Source of the DNA: an uncultured Dehalococcoidia bacterium
GTDB taxonomy: Bacteria > Chloroflexota > Dehalococcoidia > Lucifugimonadales > UBA1123
NCBI GenBank assembly: GCA_951812505.1
Contig: CATOSI010000003.1
Span: 1,166,788 to 1,230,787, forward strand
DNA length: 64,000 bases
Direction: 5' to 3'
Within the stretch, counting starts at the first letter, position 1. The number at the start of each line of letters is the position of its first letter. The notes under the pieces are model-generated. The model made no database searches. It had not been told where the DNA came from and was given only the letters and a program-made list of their open reading frames with translations. The position numbers and the translations under genes were made by a program. This document shows, piece after piece, positions 27,227 to 35,877 of the stretch.

Positions 27227-27469
27227 CTAGCCCTGAATGACGTCGCCGCTCACCGGGTCCACGCGGACTCCCGTGCTTGTCACCCACTCCAGGCCGTTGG
27301 CCACCTCGTCCTCCGCTCCCTCCAGTTCCAACACCACCCAGCCCATGTCCTCGCGGACGTCGGCGCGTCGGATATTAGTGACGAGCTTGAACCTGTGCCC
27401 CAGTTCGTAGATTATGGGTTCGGTGACCAGTTTGGTCGGGAACGTGAATTTAACGCGCCTTGTGGCCAT
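27227..27469 (-). CDS. NIL domain protein
   Basis: An 80-residue ferredoxin-fold NIL domain (VKFTFPTKLVTEPIIYELGHRFKLVTNIRRADVREDMGWVVLELEG). In other proteins this domain is the ligand-sensing tail of methionine ABC ATPases or is fused to ferredoxins in homocysteine synthesis. ATG 27469 has AAGGAG 9 nt upstream; the GTG at 27475 is too close to it. It follows threonine synthase by 21 nt, so the two are probably co-transcribed. Confidence 0.88.
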   Translation of the reverse strand: MATRRVKFTFPTKLVTEPIIYELGHRFKLVTNIRRADVREDMGWVVLELEGAEDEVANGLEWVTSTGVRVDPVSGDVIQG

Positions 27470-27496
27470 GTTCACCTTCTCCTTGTGCCGGACTGA

Positions 27497-28720
27497 CTAC
27501 CTGGCAGCCATCGCGTCTTCGAACGAGCCGTAGGTAGGCTTTATCGTAATGGTCTCGACGACGGACTCGACAACCTCTATCGTCTTCAGCCCGTTGCCCG
27601 TCACATATGCCACCGTAAGTTCGTCGGACTTGATGAGCCCGTTCTCGACAAGTCGTTTGAGCCCGGAAATGACAACGCCGCCTGCAGTCTCGGTAAATAT
27701 ACCTTCTGTCTCGGCCAGCAGCTTGATTCCTTCTACTACTTCGTTTTCATATGCGATTACGCCTGAGCCGTCCGACTCCTTGATCGTTTTCAGTGCGAAG
27801 GGTCCTGATGCCGGGTTTCCTATGGCGAGGGACTTGGCAATGGTATCGGGACGGACGGGCAGCACCTGGTCGTCGCCTCTGTGGTACGCCTGCACTATGG
27901 GAGAGCAGCCTTCGGCCTGCGCGATGTGCATGTGGGTATCCACGTCCCCGATCAGGCCCACGTCCGCCATCTCGATGAGTCCCTTGTGGATCTTGGTGAA
28001 GAGCTCACCTGACGCGCCAGGTACGATACAGTGGTCAGGGGACTTCCATCCGAGCTGCTCCGCCACTTCATATCCCAGCGTCTTGCTGCCCTCGGCGTAG
28101 TATGGGCGCATATTGACGTTGACGAAAGCCCAGCGGTGGTTGTCGGCGAGTTCGCTGCAGAGCCGGTTCACCTGGTCGTAGGTGCCGTCCACAGCTATCA
28201 GCGTCGCGCCGTAGATGCCCGCTCCCAGCACCTTGCCCTTCTCCAGGTTGGAAGGGAAGAACACCATCGTCGGGACTCCGGCCTTGGCGCCGTGCGCGGC
28301 GACCGATCCCATCAGGTTTCCGGTTGAGGCGCAGGCCAGCGTGTCGAACTCGAATTCGAGCGCCTTGCCTGCCGCCACGGACACGACCCTGTCCTTGAAG
28401 GAGTAGGTAGGGTTTACGCTGTCATTCTTTATATACAGGTTGTCCAGACCGAGGCGTCTGCCGAGATTCCTGGCGTGGATCAGGGGAGTGAACCCCGTAC
28501 CCATGTCGAGGGCGCGGTCGGCGTCCACGGGCAGGAAGTCGTGGTAGCGCCACATTGTCATGGGGCCTTCTGCGATACTCTCGCGGCTCACAGCTTTGGA
28601 TATGCTGGCGTAGTCGTACTCAACCTCCAGCGGTCCAAAGCAGAAGTCGCACGCATTAAGCGGTTCGACCGGGTATTCCCTGTCGCACCCTCGGCAGCGC
28701 AGACAGCTTACGTGGGACAA
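27497..28720 (-). CDS. thrC: Threonine synthase
   Basis: PLP enzyme converting O-phosphohomoserine to threonine. A 407-residue protein with an N-terminal zinc-ribbon-like segment (Cys6, Cys9, Cys12, Cys24, Cys27), then the fold-type II catalytic domain with the PLP lysine in NPTYSFKDRV (Lys109) and the STGNLMGS phosphate-binding loop. The start is TTG 28720 with GGAGGA about 9 nt upstream. Together with hom at 59583 it covers part of the threonine pathway, but the genes are 31 kb apart. Confidence 0.93.
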   Translation of the reverse strand: MSHVSCLRCRGCDREYPVEPLNACDFCFGPLEVEYDYASISKAVSRESIAEGPMTMWRYHDFLPVDADRALDMGTGFTPLIHARNLGRRLGLDNLYIKNDSVNPTYSFKDRVVSVAAGKALEFEFDTLACASTGNLMGSVAAHGAKAGVPTMVFFPSNLEKGKVLGAGIYGATLIAVDGTYDQVNRLCSELADNHRWAFVNVNMRPYYAEGSKTLGYEVAEQLGWKSPDHCIVPGASGELFTKIHKGLIEMADVGLIGDVDTHMHIAQAEGCSPIVQAYHRGDDQVLPVRPDTIAKSLAIGNPASGPFALKTIKESDGSGVIAYENEVVEGIKLLAETEGIFTETAGGVVISGLKRLVENGLIKSDELTVAYVTGNGLKTIEVVESVVETITIKPTYGSFEDAMAAR

Positions 28721-29144
28721 CTACTCATTCCTCCGTCGCCCGCCGAGACCGCCAGCCCCAGCACTTTCAGAGTGTCTTCCGCTGCTTTGCAGGTACCATC
28801 CAGGCAGATGTGCGCAGTGTTGGAAGCAGGGGGATTTGCAGGAACTCGTCTCGTTCGGGAAGGGTTATTAGACAGCCAGATCGTAGCAATGGGCAAGTTT
28901 GATTGTCAAGAAAATACGCTGTTTCGCAGGGGCATGACACGAGGCGTCGCCTGCGGGCCATCGGGGTCTGAGAAATAGATTGACCGCCCATTTGGGGGGT
29001 GATATTATTTTGTGTGAAAGTATTCACTAATCGGTATGACCAGTGGATGGATTGCGCCCATTGGTTGGCTCAGTCGAGCGTGTTGTCAGATTCGGATGAT
29101 GCGCACTGAGGCCGAAAACGACTAACATCCGTCGCAAGGGGGAA
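28721..29144. other. Divergent intergenic region (424 bp)
   Basis: It separates thrC (minus) from the cupredoxin gene (plus). I find no supported gene. It contains the thrC ribosome binding site, and a good promoter for the plus-strand gene at 28980-29008. No riboswitch pattern was recognised. Confidence 0.5.
28980..29008 (+). promoter_or_regulatory. Sigma-70-type promoter for the cupredoxin gene
   Basis: TTGACC (28980-28985), 17-bp spacer, TATTAT (29003-29008). The spacer contains an inverted CCCATTTGGG, a possible operator. The leader to the start codon would be about 130 nt. Confidence 0.65.
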
Positions 29145-29612
29145 ATGTTGAAGAAGCTCGCTGCACTTATTCTCGTGGCAAGTGCAATCTTTTCCGTGAT
29201 TCTAGCCTGCGGTCAGCCCGCGCCCACCGAACCTTCCAAGGTGACGATCAAGCGCGCCTCGCCGCCCATACCGCCTCCGGCGCCCACCGTCGCGCCCGAC
29301 GATACGAATGGCGGCGGCGAAGTGCTTGTAGGCACCCCCTTCACAGTAAGAATGATTGACAATGGCGGTGCCGGCCCCTTCGCCTACGACCCCGTTGACC
29401 TGACATTCAGTGTCGGAGAAGTGGTGAACTTCACTTTCATAGGCGAGGCCGCGTTCCACACGTTTACGGTGCCCGATCTCGAAATAGACGAGGAAATAGA
29501 GGCGGGTGAGACCACAGGCCTGGACTTTGTATTTGATGTCGCAGGGACCTACGAACTGACCTGCATACCCCACGAAGCGCTGGGCATGATCGGAACGATA
29601 ACCGTCCAGTAA
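29145..29612 (+). CDS. Cupredoxin-domain lipoprotein
   Basis: A 155-residue lipoprotein: signal peptide with lipobox VILAC (Cys22), a Pro-rich linker (PPIPPPAPTVAP), then a plastocyanin/azurin-like fold. The type 1 copper ligands are readable: His105 (AFHTF), Cys140, His143 and Met148 (CIPHEALGM). It should be a membrane-anchored electron carrier on the outside of the cell. AAGGGGGA precedes ATG 29145. The YceI-like lipoprotein follows on the same strand. Confidence 0.9.
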   Translation: MLKKLAALILVASAIFSVILACGQPAPTEPSKVTIKRASPPIPPPAPTVAPDDTNGGGEVLVGTPFTVRMIDNGGAGPFAYDPVDLTFSVGEVVNFTFIGEAAFHTFTVPDLEIDEEIEAGETTGLDFVFDVAGTYELTCIPHEALGMIGTITVQ

Positions 29613-29787
29613 TCCAGTCCCATTTGGCCGGCAGGCACCATAACCTTATGCGGCTTCCGGTCGTTATACACACCGAACCGCTCCCATTCGAATGTGGAAA
29701 CGGGAACATTTACTTCAGAAAGGGGGCATGGAATGGCTTTCACTGAGTCGCATGATCTTTGAACCGGAAGCCTTCCCATATTCTTTT

Positions 29788-30615
29788 ATGACAAAACTTG
29801 CAGCGCAACTCGTGAGCCGAACCCATTCACTTGCGATGTTGCCCACCATCGTCATTCTTCTGACGCTGTCCTTGCTTGTAGTCGCCGCGTGTTCCGGTGG
29901 GGACGAGGTGGAGACTCCTACTCCGGTCCCCCAGCCGACCGTCCCGCCCGCGCCGACTGCGCAACCCGCCGCGCCTACGTCGGTTCCCCAACCAACGGCC
30001 GCCCCGGCTCCAACCTCGCCTCCGGTGATGGCCGAACCCACGCGGGTCTCCGAACCAGCCGCGAGCGGAGTGATGGTGACCGTCTCTGATGGGTCGGTCG
30101 CCCGCTACAGCGTTACCGAGCAGCTTGCGCGTCTGAGCTCTCCGATTGACGCGGTTGGAGAAACGGGGGACGTGGAAGGCACGATAGTGTTCGACTCGGA
30201 CGGCAAGATTGACCCGGACCGGTCTGTCATTACCGTCGCGCTGGCCGGACTGACAAGCGACGAGTCCAGACGCGACCGATATGTCAGAGATAGGGTGTTC
30301 AACACGTCCCAGTATCCCAACGCCGAATTGGTGATAACGGGGGTCGAGGGTCTTGACTGGCCCTTCCCTGACTCCGGCGAAACGACCTTCCAACTCATGG
30401 GAGACCTGACGATTAAAGATGTCAGCAGCCTTGTTACGTGGGACGTGGAAGCGCAGTCCGCAGGCGGCATCGTAACCGGCGAGGCCAAGACGGTCGTCAC
30501 ATTCGAGCAGTTCGAACTGTCCAAGCCGGCGCTTGCCTTCATTGTAAGCGTCGAGGATGAAATTCGACTCGAACTCGACATCAACGCCACCATCGGACCG
30601 CTGTCCGAGCAGTAA
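29788..30615 (+). CDS. YceI-like lipocalin-fold lipoprotein
   Basis: About 275 residues from ATG 29788. Signal peptide ending in lipobox LVVAAC, a Pro/Thr/Ala linker, then a YceI domain: GTIVFDSDGKIDPDRSVITVALAGLTSDESRRDRYVRDRVFNTSQYPNAEL has the family features, followed by GDLTIKDVSSLVTWDV. YceI proteins bind isoprenoid or amphiphilic ligands in a beta barrel. In-frame ATGs at 29692, 29728 and 29752 would lengthen the signal peptide unusually, so I prefer 29788, though no ribosome binding site decides it. Linked to the cupredoxin gene. Confidence 0.85.
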   Translation: MTKLAAQLVSRTHSLAMLPTIVILLTLSLLVVAACSGGDEVETPTPVPQPTVPPAPTAQPAAPTSVPQPTAAPAPTSPPVMAEPTRVSEPAASGVMVTVSDGSVARYSVTEQLARLSSPIDAVGETGDVEGTIVFDSDGKIDPDRSVITVALAGLTSDESRRDRYVRDRVFNTSQYPNAELVITGVEGLDWPFPDSGETTFQLMGDLTIKDVSSLVTWDVEAQSAGGIVTGEAKTVVTFEQFELSKPALAFIVSVEDEIRLELDINATIGPLSEQ

Positions 30616-30678
30616 AGCTTTCCATCCGCTCACCGGCACGAATTAGCGGCATTCGTTCGATAGTGTACGCAAACTGCG

Positions 30679-30708
30679 TTGACGCTCGGAATCCCCCGAT
30701 TTTATACT
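30679..30708 (+). promoter_or_regulatory. Probable promoter for dnaN
   Basis: TTGACG (30679-30684), 18-bp spacer, TATACT (30703-30708), about 112 nt before the predicted dnaN start. Confidence 0.6.
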
Positions 30709-30826
30709 AATTGAATCCACAATTGACCGGATGCGCTATCCGGTGCGTGCGAGTCCGCTTCTCTTGAGTGGCTTGCGGCCCTACCGCGTGAGAGTCCGGG
30801 AATAACGAAATCTGAGGGTATTTGCA

Positions 30827-31978
30827 ATGCAGCTATCATGCCTGCAAGAAAATCTGAACCGAGGTCTGTCCGTTGTGCAGCGCGCCGTTGCTACAAGGAC
30901 CACACTCCCAATCACCCAGAACGTACTGATAGCAACAGACAACTCGCGTCTGAAGCTTGCCGCAACCAACCTCGACATAGCGATCAGTACATGGATAGGC
31001 GCCCAGATCGAGGAAGAGGGCACAATCACGATACCTGCCAGGATGCTTAGTGAGTTTGTGAACTCTCTTCCAGCCGAGCGCATAGACATTGCGTTAGATA
31101 ATCAGACTTCCGGACTGGACCTCAAGTGCGCCCGTGTGCAGGCGCACATAAACGGGCAGGACGCGGACGATTTCCCCGCCATTCCCAGCGTGACTGAGGG
31201 CGTCATCGTCCGTGTCGCGCCGGATGTGTTGCGCGATGCCATCAACCGGGTTGCGTTCGCGGCGGCTACCGAGGACTCCCGTCCGGTGCTGACCGGCATC
31301 AAGGTGGAGATATCCGGTGACTCGTTTACGTTCGCAGCGGCGGACGGCTTCAGGCTCGCGGTCTATGAAGGAAAGCTGTCCGAACCAATCGCGGATACCG
31401 AAAGCCTGGAATTCATCATTCCTGCTCGCGCGCTTCTGGAGGTCAATCGCCTGATCGGCGGCCAGTCCGATCCCGTGGAATTCACCGTTACCCAGCAAAA
31501 GAGCCAGGCGATGTTCAGGATGGACAACGTCGAGCTCGTCTCCCAGCTCATCCAGGGAACTTTCCCCAACTACAAGCAGCTTGTTCCCGAGAACTATGAG
31601 ACCAGGGCCGTCGTCAACCAGGGAGCTTTCCTACAGGCGACCAGAACGGCCTCGATATTCGCAAGGGATGGTTCGGGCATTGTCCGAATCAATGTGAGCC
31701 CGGATGATGACGAACAGGCGGTTGGAAAGCTGCTCGTGTCCTCACGCGCTGAAGAACTTGGCGATAACACCGGCGAACTGGACGCCCAAGTCGAAGGCGA
31801 CGAGGCCAAGATTGCCTTCAACAGCAAGTATCTCTCCGACGTCCTGGACGTGTTGGGCGACGGCGAAGTCGCCATGGAGACGACCACACCGTCCAGCCCG
31901 GGCGTGATCAAGCCCGCAGCCGACTCCGAGGCCTACAAGTACACGCACGTCGTCATGCCGATGTTCGTGCAATGGTAG
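30827..31978 (+). CDS. dnaN: DNA polymerase III subunit beta (sliding clamp)
   Basis: A 383-residue clamp with three repeated domains. LNRGLSVVQRAVATRTTLPITQNVLI, TNLDIAIST, RPVLTGIKVEISGDSFTFAAADGFRLAVYE and the C-terminal HVVMPMFVQW are diagnostic. It forms the ring that tethers the replicative polymerase. The usual neighbours dnaA, recF and gyrB are absent, and the flanks look ordinary, so this dnaN does not mark a typical origin. Confidence 0.95.
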   Translation: MQLSCLQENLNRGLSVVQRAVATRTTLPITQNVLIATDNSRLKLAATNLDIAISTWIGAQIEEEGTITIPARMLSEFVNSLPAERIDIALDNQTSGLDLKCARVQAHINGQDADDFPAIPSVTEGVIVRVAPDVLRDAINRVAFAAATEDSRPVLTGIKVEISGDSFTFAAADGFRLAVYEGKLSEPIADTESLEFIIPARALLEVNRLIGGQSDPVEFTVTQQKSQAMFRMDNVELVSQLIQGTFPNYKQLVPENYETRAVVNQGAFLQATRTASIFARDGSGIVRINVSPDDDEQAVGKLLVSSRAEELGDNTGELDAQVEGDEAKIAFNSKYLSDVLDVLGDGEVAMETTTPSSPGVIKPAADSEAYKYTHVVMPMFVQW

Positions 31979-32140
31979 CTGATTCGGACTAGATGTCAGC
32001 CTCGAATCCAGTCGCCTCTGCTGCCGTCCATATTTCGCTGCCCGGCAGAGAGTAAGGTCGGCAGTTACACAGCATCGCTCGGTGGCTCACCGACCATTGC
32101 CGCAATTCGTGCACCCCTTCTCCGGCGTGGAGAGAACGAC

Positions 32141-32178
32141 AGTGCCGCTTCCATCTGATAGGGCATGGAAGCGGCACT
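32141..32178. repeat. Perfect 14-bp inverted repeat
   Basis: AGTGCCGCTTCCAT and ATGGAAGCGGCACT flank a 10-base loop. There is no U tract, so it is not a standard terminator. It lies about 160 bp after dnaN. Confidence 0.75.
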
Positions 32179-32222
32179 ATTGCAGAGTTCAAATATTCTT
32201 GCCACTCTTGAGTCTGACCGTC

Positions 32223-32252
32223 GCCTGGATTTCCGCGAGCGCGGGAATGACG
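32223..32252. repeat. Dispersed palindromic repeat, family A, variant copy
   Basis: CCTGGATTTCCGCGAGCGCG followed by GGAATGACG. One arm carries a C-to-T change, so the palindrome is imperfect. Confidence 0.75.
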
Positions 32253-33020
32253 ACTAGCGGTTGAAGTATAGCCTCTTCAGGGGGACATGCAATAAGGAAC
32301 TCAACGAGGATATGGCCCTTAACTTTGTCGGGAGTTTCGCCGTGCAGAATCCGAACAATTGCGGGCACCTCTGTCGTCGGAGCTGCGCTGAAGTCACCGG
32401 CCATGCGTGGATTCCCCGGACGTTTGCGGCGCCATCGCGAGGCGACAACTTTGATTCGGCCTCGATTTCGCGGAGGACATGCGTCAACGTCAGTATCGAA
32501 GTCTTGCGTCCTACTGTCCAGTAGGTAAGGTTTCCGAGCAGTGATTTCATGGACTTCATTGTGTTTACTCTCCACCGTTAAATCTGACTGCGCCGCTGGG
32601 TGCCGAAGATGACCCGTACTTGTTTGTAAGCAAGTGGCGACAACTATACATAAAGAATACTCTATGTAAGAGTATTATACTATTAGGTTTGTGCAATATC
32701 AATGGTTTATGGCTTTATTTTGTAGCATTTAGCATTTTAATATTGTATGTGTGCTTGGATGTCCTGCTTTCCTGTCGGGCAGTCAATGCTCGCTCCGATT
32801 AATCAGGTCCTTTTCAAGTCCGACACTGTCCAGGATTCGACCACGGCTCCCCTGGATAAGCGCGTTCGCAGGAACGACGGCAGATAATCCGTGAGTAACT
32901 CTTCAAAGTCGCTGGCTCCGTCTAGTTTGACGTTGGGTTGCCCCGGTTACTTTCGCTACAATAGATAGCTGTTGCATTAGCAATACGGCTATAACCAAGT
33001 ACAAACCGACAGGGAAGAAA

Positions 33021-34361
33021 ATGGCAGGAGACCGAGACGACAAGATGATAATGGGCGCCTTTCTGCAGGCGGCCAACTGTTCCAACTATGCCGCATCCTG
33101 GCGACATCCGGCTTCCGACCCCGGCTTTCTCACCGCCGAGTTCTACCAGGAGATCGCCAGGACGCTCGAACACGGCAAGTTCCACTTTGGGTTCATTGAC
33201 GACAGGCTCGCGATGCCCAGCCGGTACAACGATTCGGTGGAAGACACTATTCGCCACGGCATTCGGGCGGTCAAGCTCGATCTGATCCCAGTGGTCATGG
33301 CGATGACGCTCGCCACGAGATACCTGGGCGTCAGCGCGACGTACTCCACCACGTATCACGCGCCCTTCCACGTCGCCCGGCTGTTTTCGACACTCGACCA
33401 CTTCTCCGGCGGTCGGGCCGCATGGAACGTCGTTACCTCGCTGAACGACTCAGAGGCACAGAACTTCGGCATGGACGCCCATGAAGGACACGATACGCGC
33501 TACGACCGCGCGGACGAGGTCATGGAGATCATTACCGGCCTGTGGGACAGCTGGGAAGACGATGCTCTCGTGTTGGACAAGAAGACGGGGACGTTCGCCG
33601 ATCCCGACAAGGTGAGCCGGCTCAACTATGAAGGCCAATGGCTCCGGTCCAGGGGACCGCTCACCGTGCCACGACCGCCGCAGGGCTACCCTGTAATCAT
33701 GCAGGCCGGGCAGAGTGAGCGCGGGCGCGAGTTCGCCGCGCGCTGGGCGGAGACCGTGTTCGCCGTGTTCAGAACCATGGACGCCGGCAGGGAAATCTGC
33801 ACCGACTTGAGGACGCGCGCCGAGCGCTATGGCCGGCACTCTGACGACATGAAAGTCGTAACAGCCGCCTACGCCATAGTCGGCGAGACCGAGTCAATGG
33901 CGAGAGACAAGCTCGCCTACGTGGAGAGCATCGCCCATCCGAGCGACACCCCCGTGCTGCTGTCGGAACTCCTCAACTACGACTTCGGACAGCACTTACC
34001 CGAAGACCGTCTCGAAGACAGGCACCTCGATTCGATCTCAGGCTCGCGCGGAATGGCCGAGCGTATAGTGGCGTCGGGTATCGAGTATCCCACATTCGGG
34101 AATTTCCTCTCCGAAAGCAGGCGCGGGACCATATGGGAGCTTCCCGTGTTCGTGGGCAGCCCGACGCAGATTGCCGACGAGATGGAAGAGTGGTTCAGAA
34201 GCGAGGCCTGCGACGGCTTTATGGTCGCGGCGCCCTACCTGCCTGGCGCATACCAGGACTTCGTCAGGATGATCGTCCCGGAACTACAACGTCGCGGCAT
34301 CTTTCACGAGGACTACAAGGCCGACACCCTGCGCGGGAATCTGGGGCTCCGGCGTCCCTGA
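33021..34361 (+). CDS. LLM-class flavin-dependent monooxygenase (NtaA/SnaA/DszA type)
   Basis: A 446-residue luciferase-fold enzyme of the nitrilotriacetate/pristinamycin/desulfurisation monooxygenase group. Typical segments are KFHFGFIDDRLAM, ATYSTTYHAPFHVARLFSTLDHFSGGRAAWNVVTS, YEGQWLRSRGPL and QAGQSERGREFAARWAE. These enzymes need FMNH2 from a separate reductase and attack amines, sulfur compounds or other organics. No reductase gene is adjacent. GGGAAGAAA precedes ATG 33021. Confidence 0.92.
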   Translation: MAGDRDDKMIMGAFLQAANCSNYAASWRHPASDPGFLTAEFYQEIARTLEHGKFHFGFIDDRLAMPSRYNDSVEDTIRHGIRAVKLDLIPVVMAMTLATRYLGVSATYSTTYHAPFHVARLFSTLDHFSGGRAAWNVVTSLNDSEAQNFGMDAHEGHDTRYDRADEVMEIITGLWDSWEDDALVLDKKTGTFADPDKVSRLNYEGQWLRSRGPLTVPRPPQGYPVIMQAGQSERGREFAARWAETVFAVFRTMDAGREICTDLRTRAERYGRHSDDMKVVTAAYAIVGETESMARDKLAYVESIAHPSDTPVLLSELLNYDFGQHLPEDRLEDRHLDSISGSRGMAERIVASGIEYPTFGNFLSESRRGTIWELPVFVGSPTQIADEMEEWFRSEACDGFMVAAPYLPGAYQDFVRMIVPELQRRGIFHEDYKADTLRGNLGLRRP

Positions 34362-34379
34362 ACCGCCACGGTAAGTCGG

Positions 34380-34811
34380 TCACGCAGCGGTGTTGTTTGC
34401 CTTCGCCTGTTCCACTGACTTCTCAATCAATTCCCGCAGGACGCCCATGTCCACGTCGGCGAGCTTGTTGATGTAAAGACATGATGCGCCCTTGCGGTGC
34501 TTGCCGAGTGAGGCGAGGAGCGAATCATACTCCTCGAAACCGGCCATGATGTACAGCGACAGGCTTTGCTTCCTTGGCGAGAAGCCGGTGAGGAAGAAGT
34601 CGCCCTCTCTCCCTGATTCGTACCTGTAGTGATAGTCTCCGAACCCGATGATGCTCGAACCCCACATCTCGGGTTCTTCCCCGGTGACCTCTTTCATGAG
34701 TTCCAGCAAAGTGAAGCCGTCCTCGCGTCGTCGTTTGATGCCGACCGAGTTGATGAAGTCTTCCACGCTCGCGCCAGTCTTTTGAGTCTTGTTTTCAGCC
34801 AAAATGCGCAC
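34380..34811 (-). CDS. DUF1801 domain protein
   Basis: A 143-residue protein. EDFINSVGIKRRREDGFTLLELMKEVTGEEPEMWGSSIIGFG and FSPRKQSLSLYIM are the characteristic conserved segments of the DUF1801 (YdhG-like) family. Function unknown. It is convergent with the LLM gene and divergent from the aldolase gene. Confidence 0.88.
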   Translation of the reverse strand: MRILAENKTQKTGASVEDFINSVGIKRRREDGFTLLELMKEVTGEEPEMWGSSIIGFGDYHYRYESGREGDFFLTGFSPRKQSLSLYIMAGFEEYDSLLASLGKHRKGASCLYINKLADVDMGVLRELIEKSVEQAKANNTAA

Positions 34812-34979
34812 GCTCCCAAGCTATGCCCGTAACAGAGTTTCCACTATATTCAATTGATATGTACATTCTGTTATTCATCGCGTACTTTATCTAGCGACTG
34901 GGGACCCAAGATTCCGCGCTCGGGCCTGAAATGGTATATCCTGTCATACGTCACAGAACAGTTCACGGAGGATGAACAC

Positions 34980-35768
34980 ATGAAGCCAAATGTACTCAGA
35001 CAGAAACTGGAGTCCGGTGAGCCCACCGTCAGCACTCATATTCACGCCACCTGGCCGTCCGTAGTGGAGGCAGTCGGTCATACGGGCATATACGACTACG
35101 TCGAATTCGTAGCGGAGTATGGTCCGTCAGACTTGCACGACCTGGACAATCTTGCCCGCGCCGCGGAGCTCTTCGACATGGGCATGATGATAAAGGTGGA
35201 CCAGAGTCACCAGGCATACCTGGCACAGCGCGCGGTCGGCTCCGGTTTCGGGAGCGTGCTCTTTACCGACGCCCGTTCCGCGGCCGATGTCCGAGAGCAG
35301 ATCCTTACGATCAAGCCGGACACGCCCGACGACAAGGGCATGTACGGCGTCGCCACCCGTCGCCACACGTATATGGGATATGGCGGCTCCGCCGAGTACG
35401 TGAAGGCGCTGCAGGAGACCGTCGCCGCCGTGATGATAGAGAAGAAGGGCGCGGTGGACGAACTCGACGAGATACTTGAGATCCCCGGTCTGGACATGGT
35501 CCAGTGGGGCGGCTCCGACTTCTCAGTCAGCATCGGAAAGCCTGGACAGCGCAACCACCCGGACGTAGTAGCCGCGCACGACAAGGTCTTCAAGTCTTCG
35601 GTCGCTGCCGGAGTCGCTGCCCGCGCCGAGATTCAGTCCGCGGACGAGGCGAAGAAATATCTCGATATGGGCGTCCGTCACTTCTCCATCGGCACCGACA
35701 TCACCATCCTGCACGGCTGGTGGAAGTCCAACGGCGAGGACCTGTGGCGCGCCATCAACGGCGAGTAA
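34980..35768 (+). CDS. HpcH/HpaI aldolase family protein
   Basis: A 262-residue TIM-barrel aldolase. VSTHIHATWPSVVEAVGHTGIYDYVEFVAEYG corresponds to the first strands of HpaI (4-hydroxy-2-oxovalerate/2-keto-3-deoxy-rhamnonate aldolase-like), and GLDMVQWGGSDFSVSIGKPG carries the later Asp/Ser region. Metal-dependent C-C lyase; exact substrate unknown. GGAGG lies 9 nt before ATG 34980. The OsmC and small lipoprotein genes follow in the same direction. Confidence 0.88.
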   Translation: MKPNVLRQKLESGEPTVSTHIHATWPSVVEAVGHTGIYDYVEFVAEYGPSDLHDLDNLARAAELFDMGMMIKVDQSHQAYLAQRAVGSGFGSVLFTDARSAADVREQILTIKPDTPDDKGMYGVATRRHTYMGYGGSAEYVKALQETVAAVMIEKKGAVDELDEILEIPGLDMVQWGGSDFSVSIGKPGQRNHPDVVAAHDKVFKSSVAAGVAARAEIQSADEAKKYLDMGVRHFSIGTDITILHGWWKSNGEDLWRAINGE

Positions 35769-35877
35769 GTGTACAGTTCTCAGTTATCGGTAGTCAGGCA
35801 CCAGCTCATATGCAACAGTGCCGAATCTGATGACTGGAGAACTAACGACTGATAACTCCAGCAACAAGGAGACTGTC

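Larger units (their letters stand above)
31979..33020. other. Intergenic region (about 1.04 kb) without a supported intact gene
   Basis: It contains a perfect 14-bp stem-loop (32141-32178), a family A repeat copy (32223-32252), and a stretch at 32250-32560 whose minus-strand frames have coding-like pieces but no clear protein. The part 32630-32760 is markedly A/T-rich compared with the rest of the window and could be a transferred remnant. The leader of the LLM gene at 33021 begins near 32930. Confidence 0.5.

Noticed and set aside
30616..30826. Replication origin next to dnaN
   Set aside because: No dnaA, no cluster of DnaA-box-like 9-mers and no A/T-rich unwinding region were seen.
32189..32575. 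Minus-strand frame with a piece vaguely like the C-terminus of saccharopine dehydrogenase-type proteins
   Set aside because: Resemblance is weak, the frame runs into the family A repeat, and no other part of such a protein is present.
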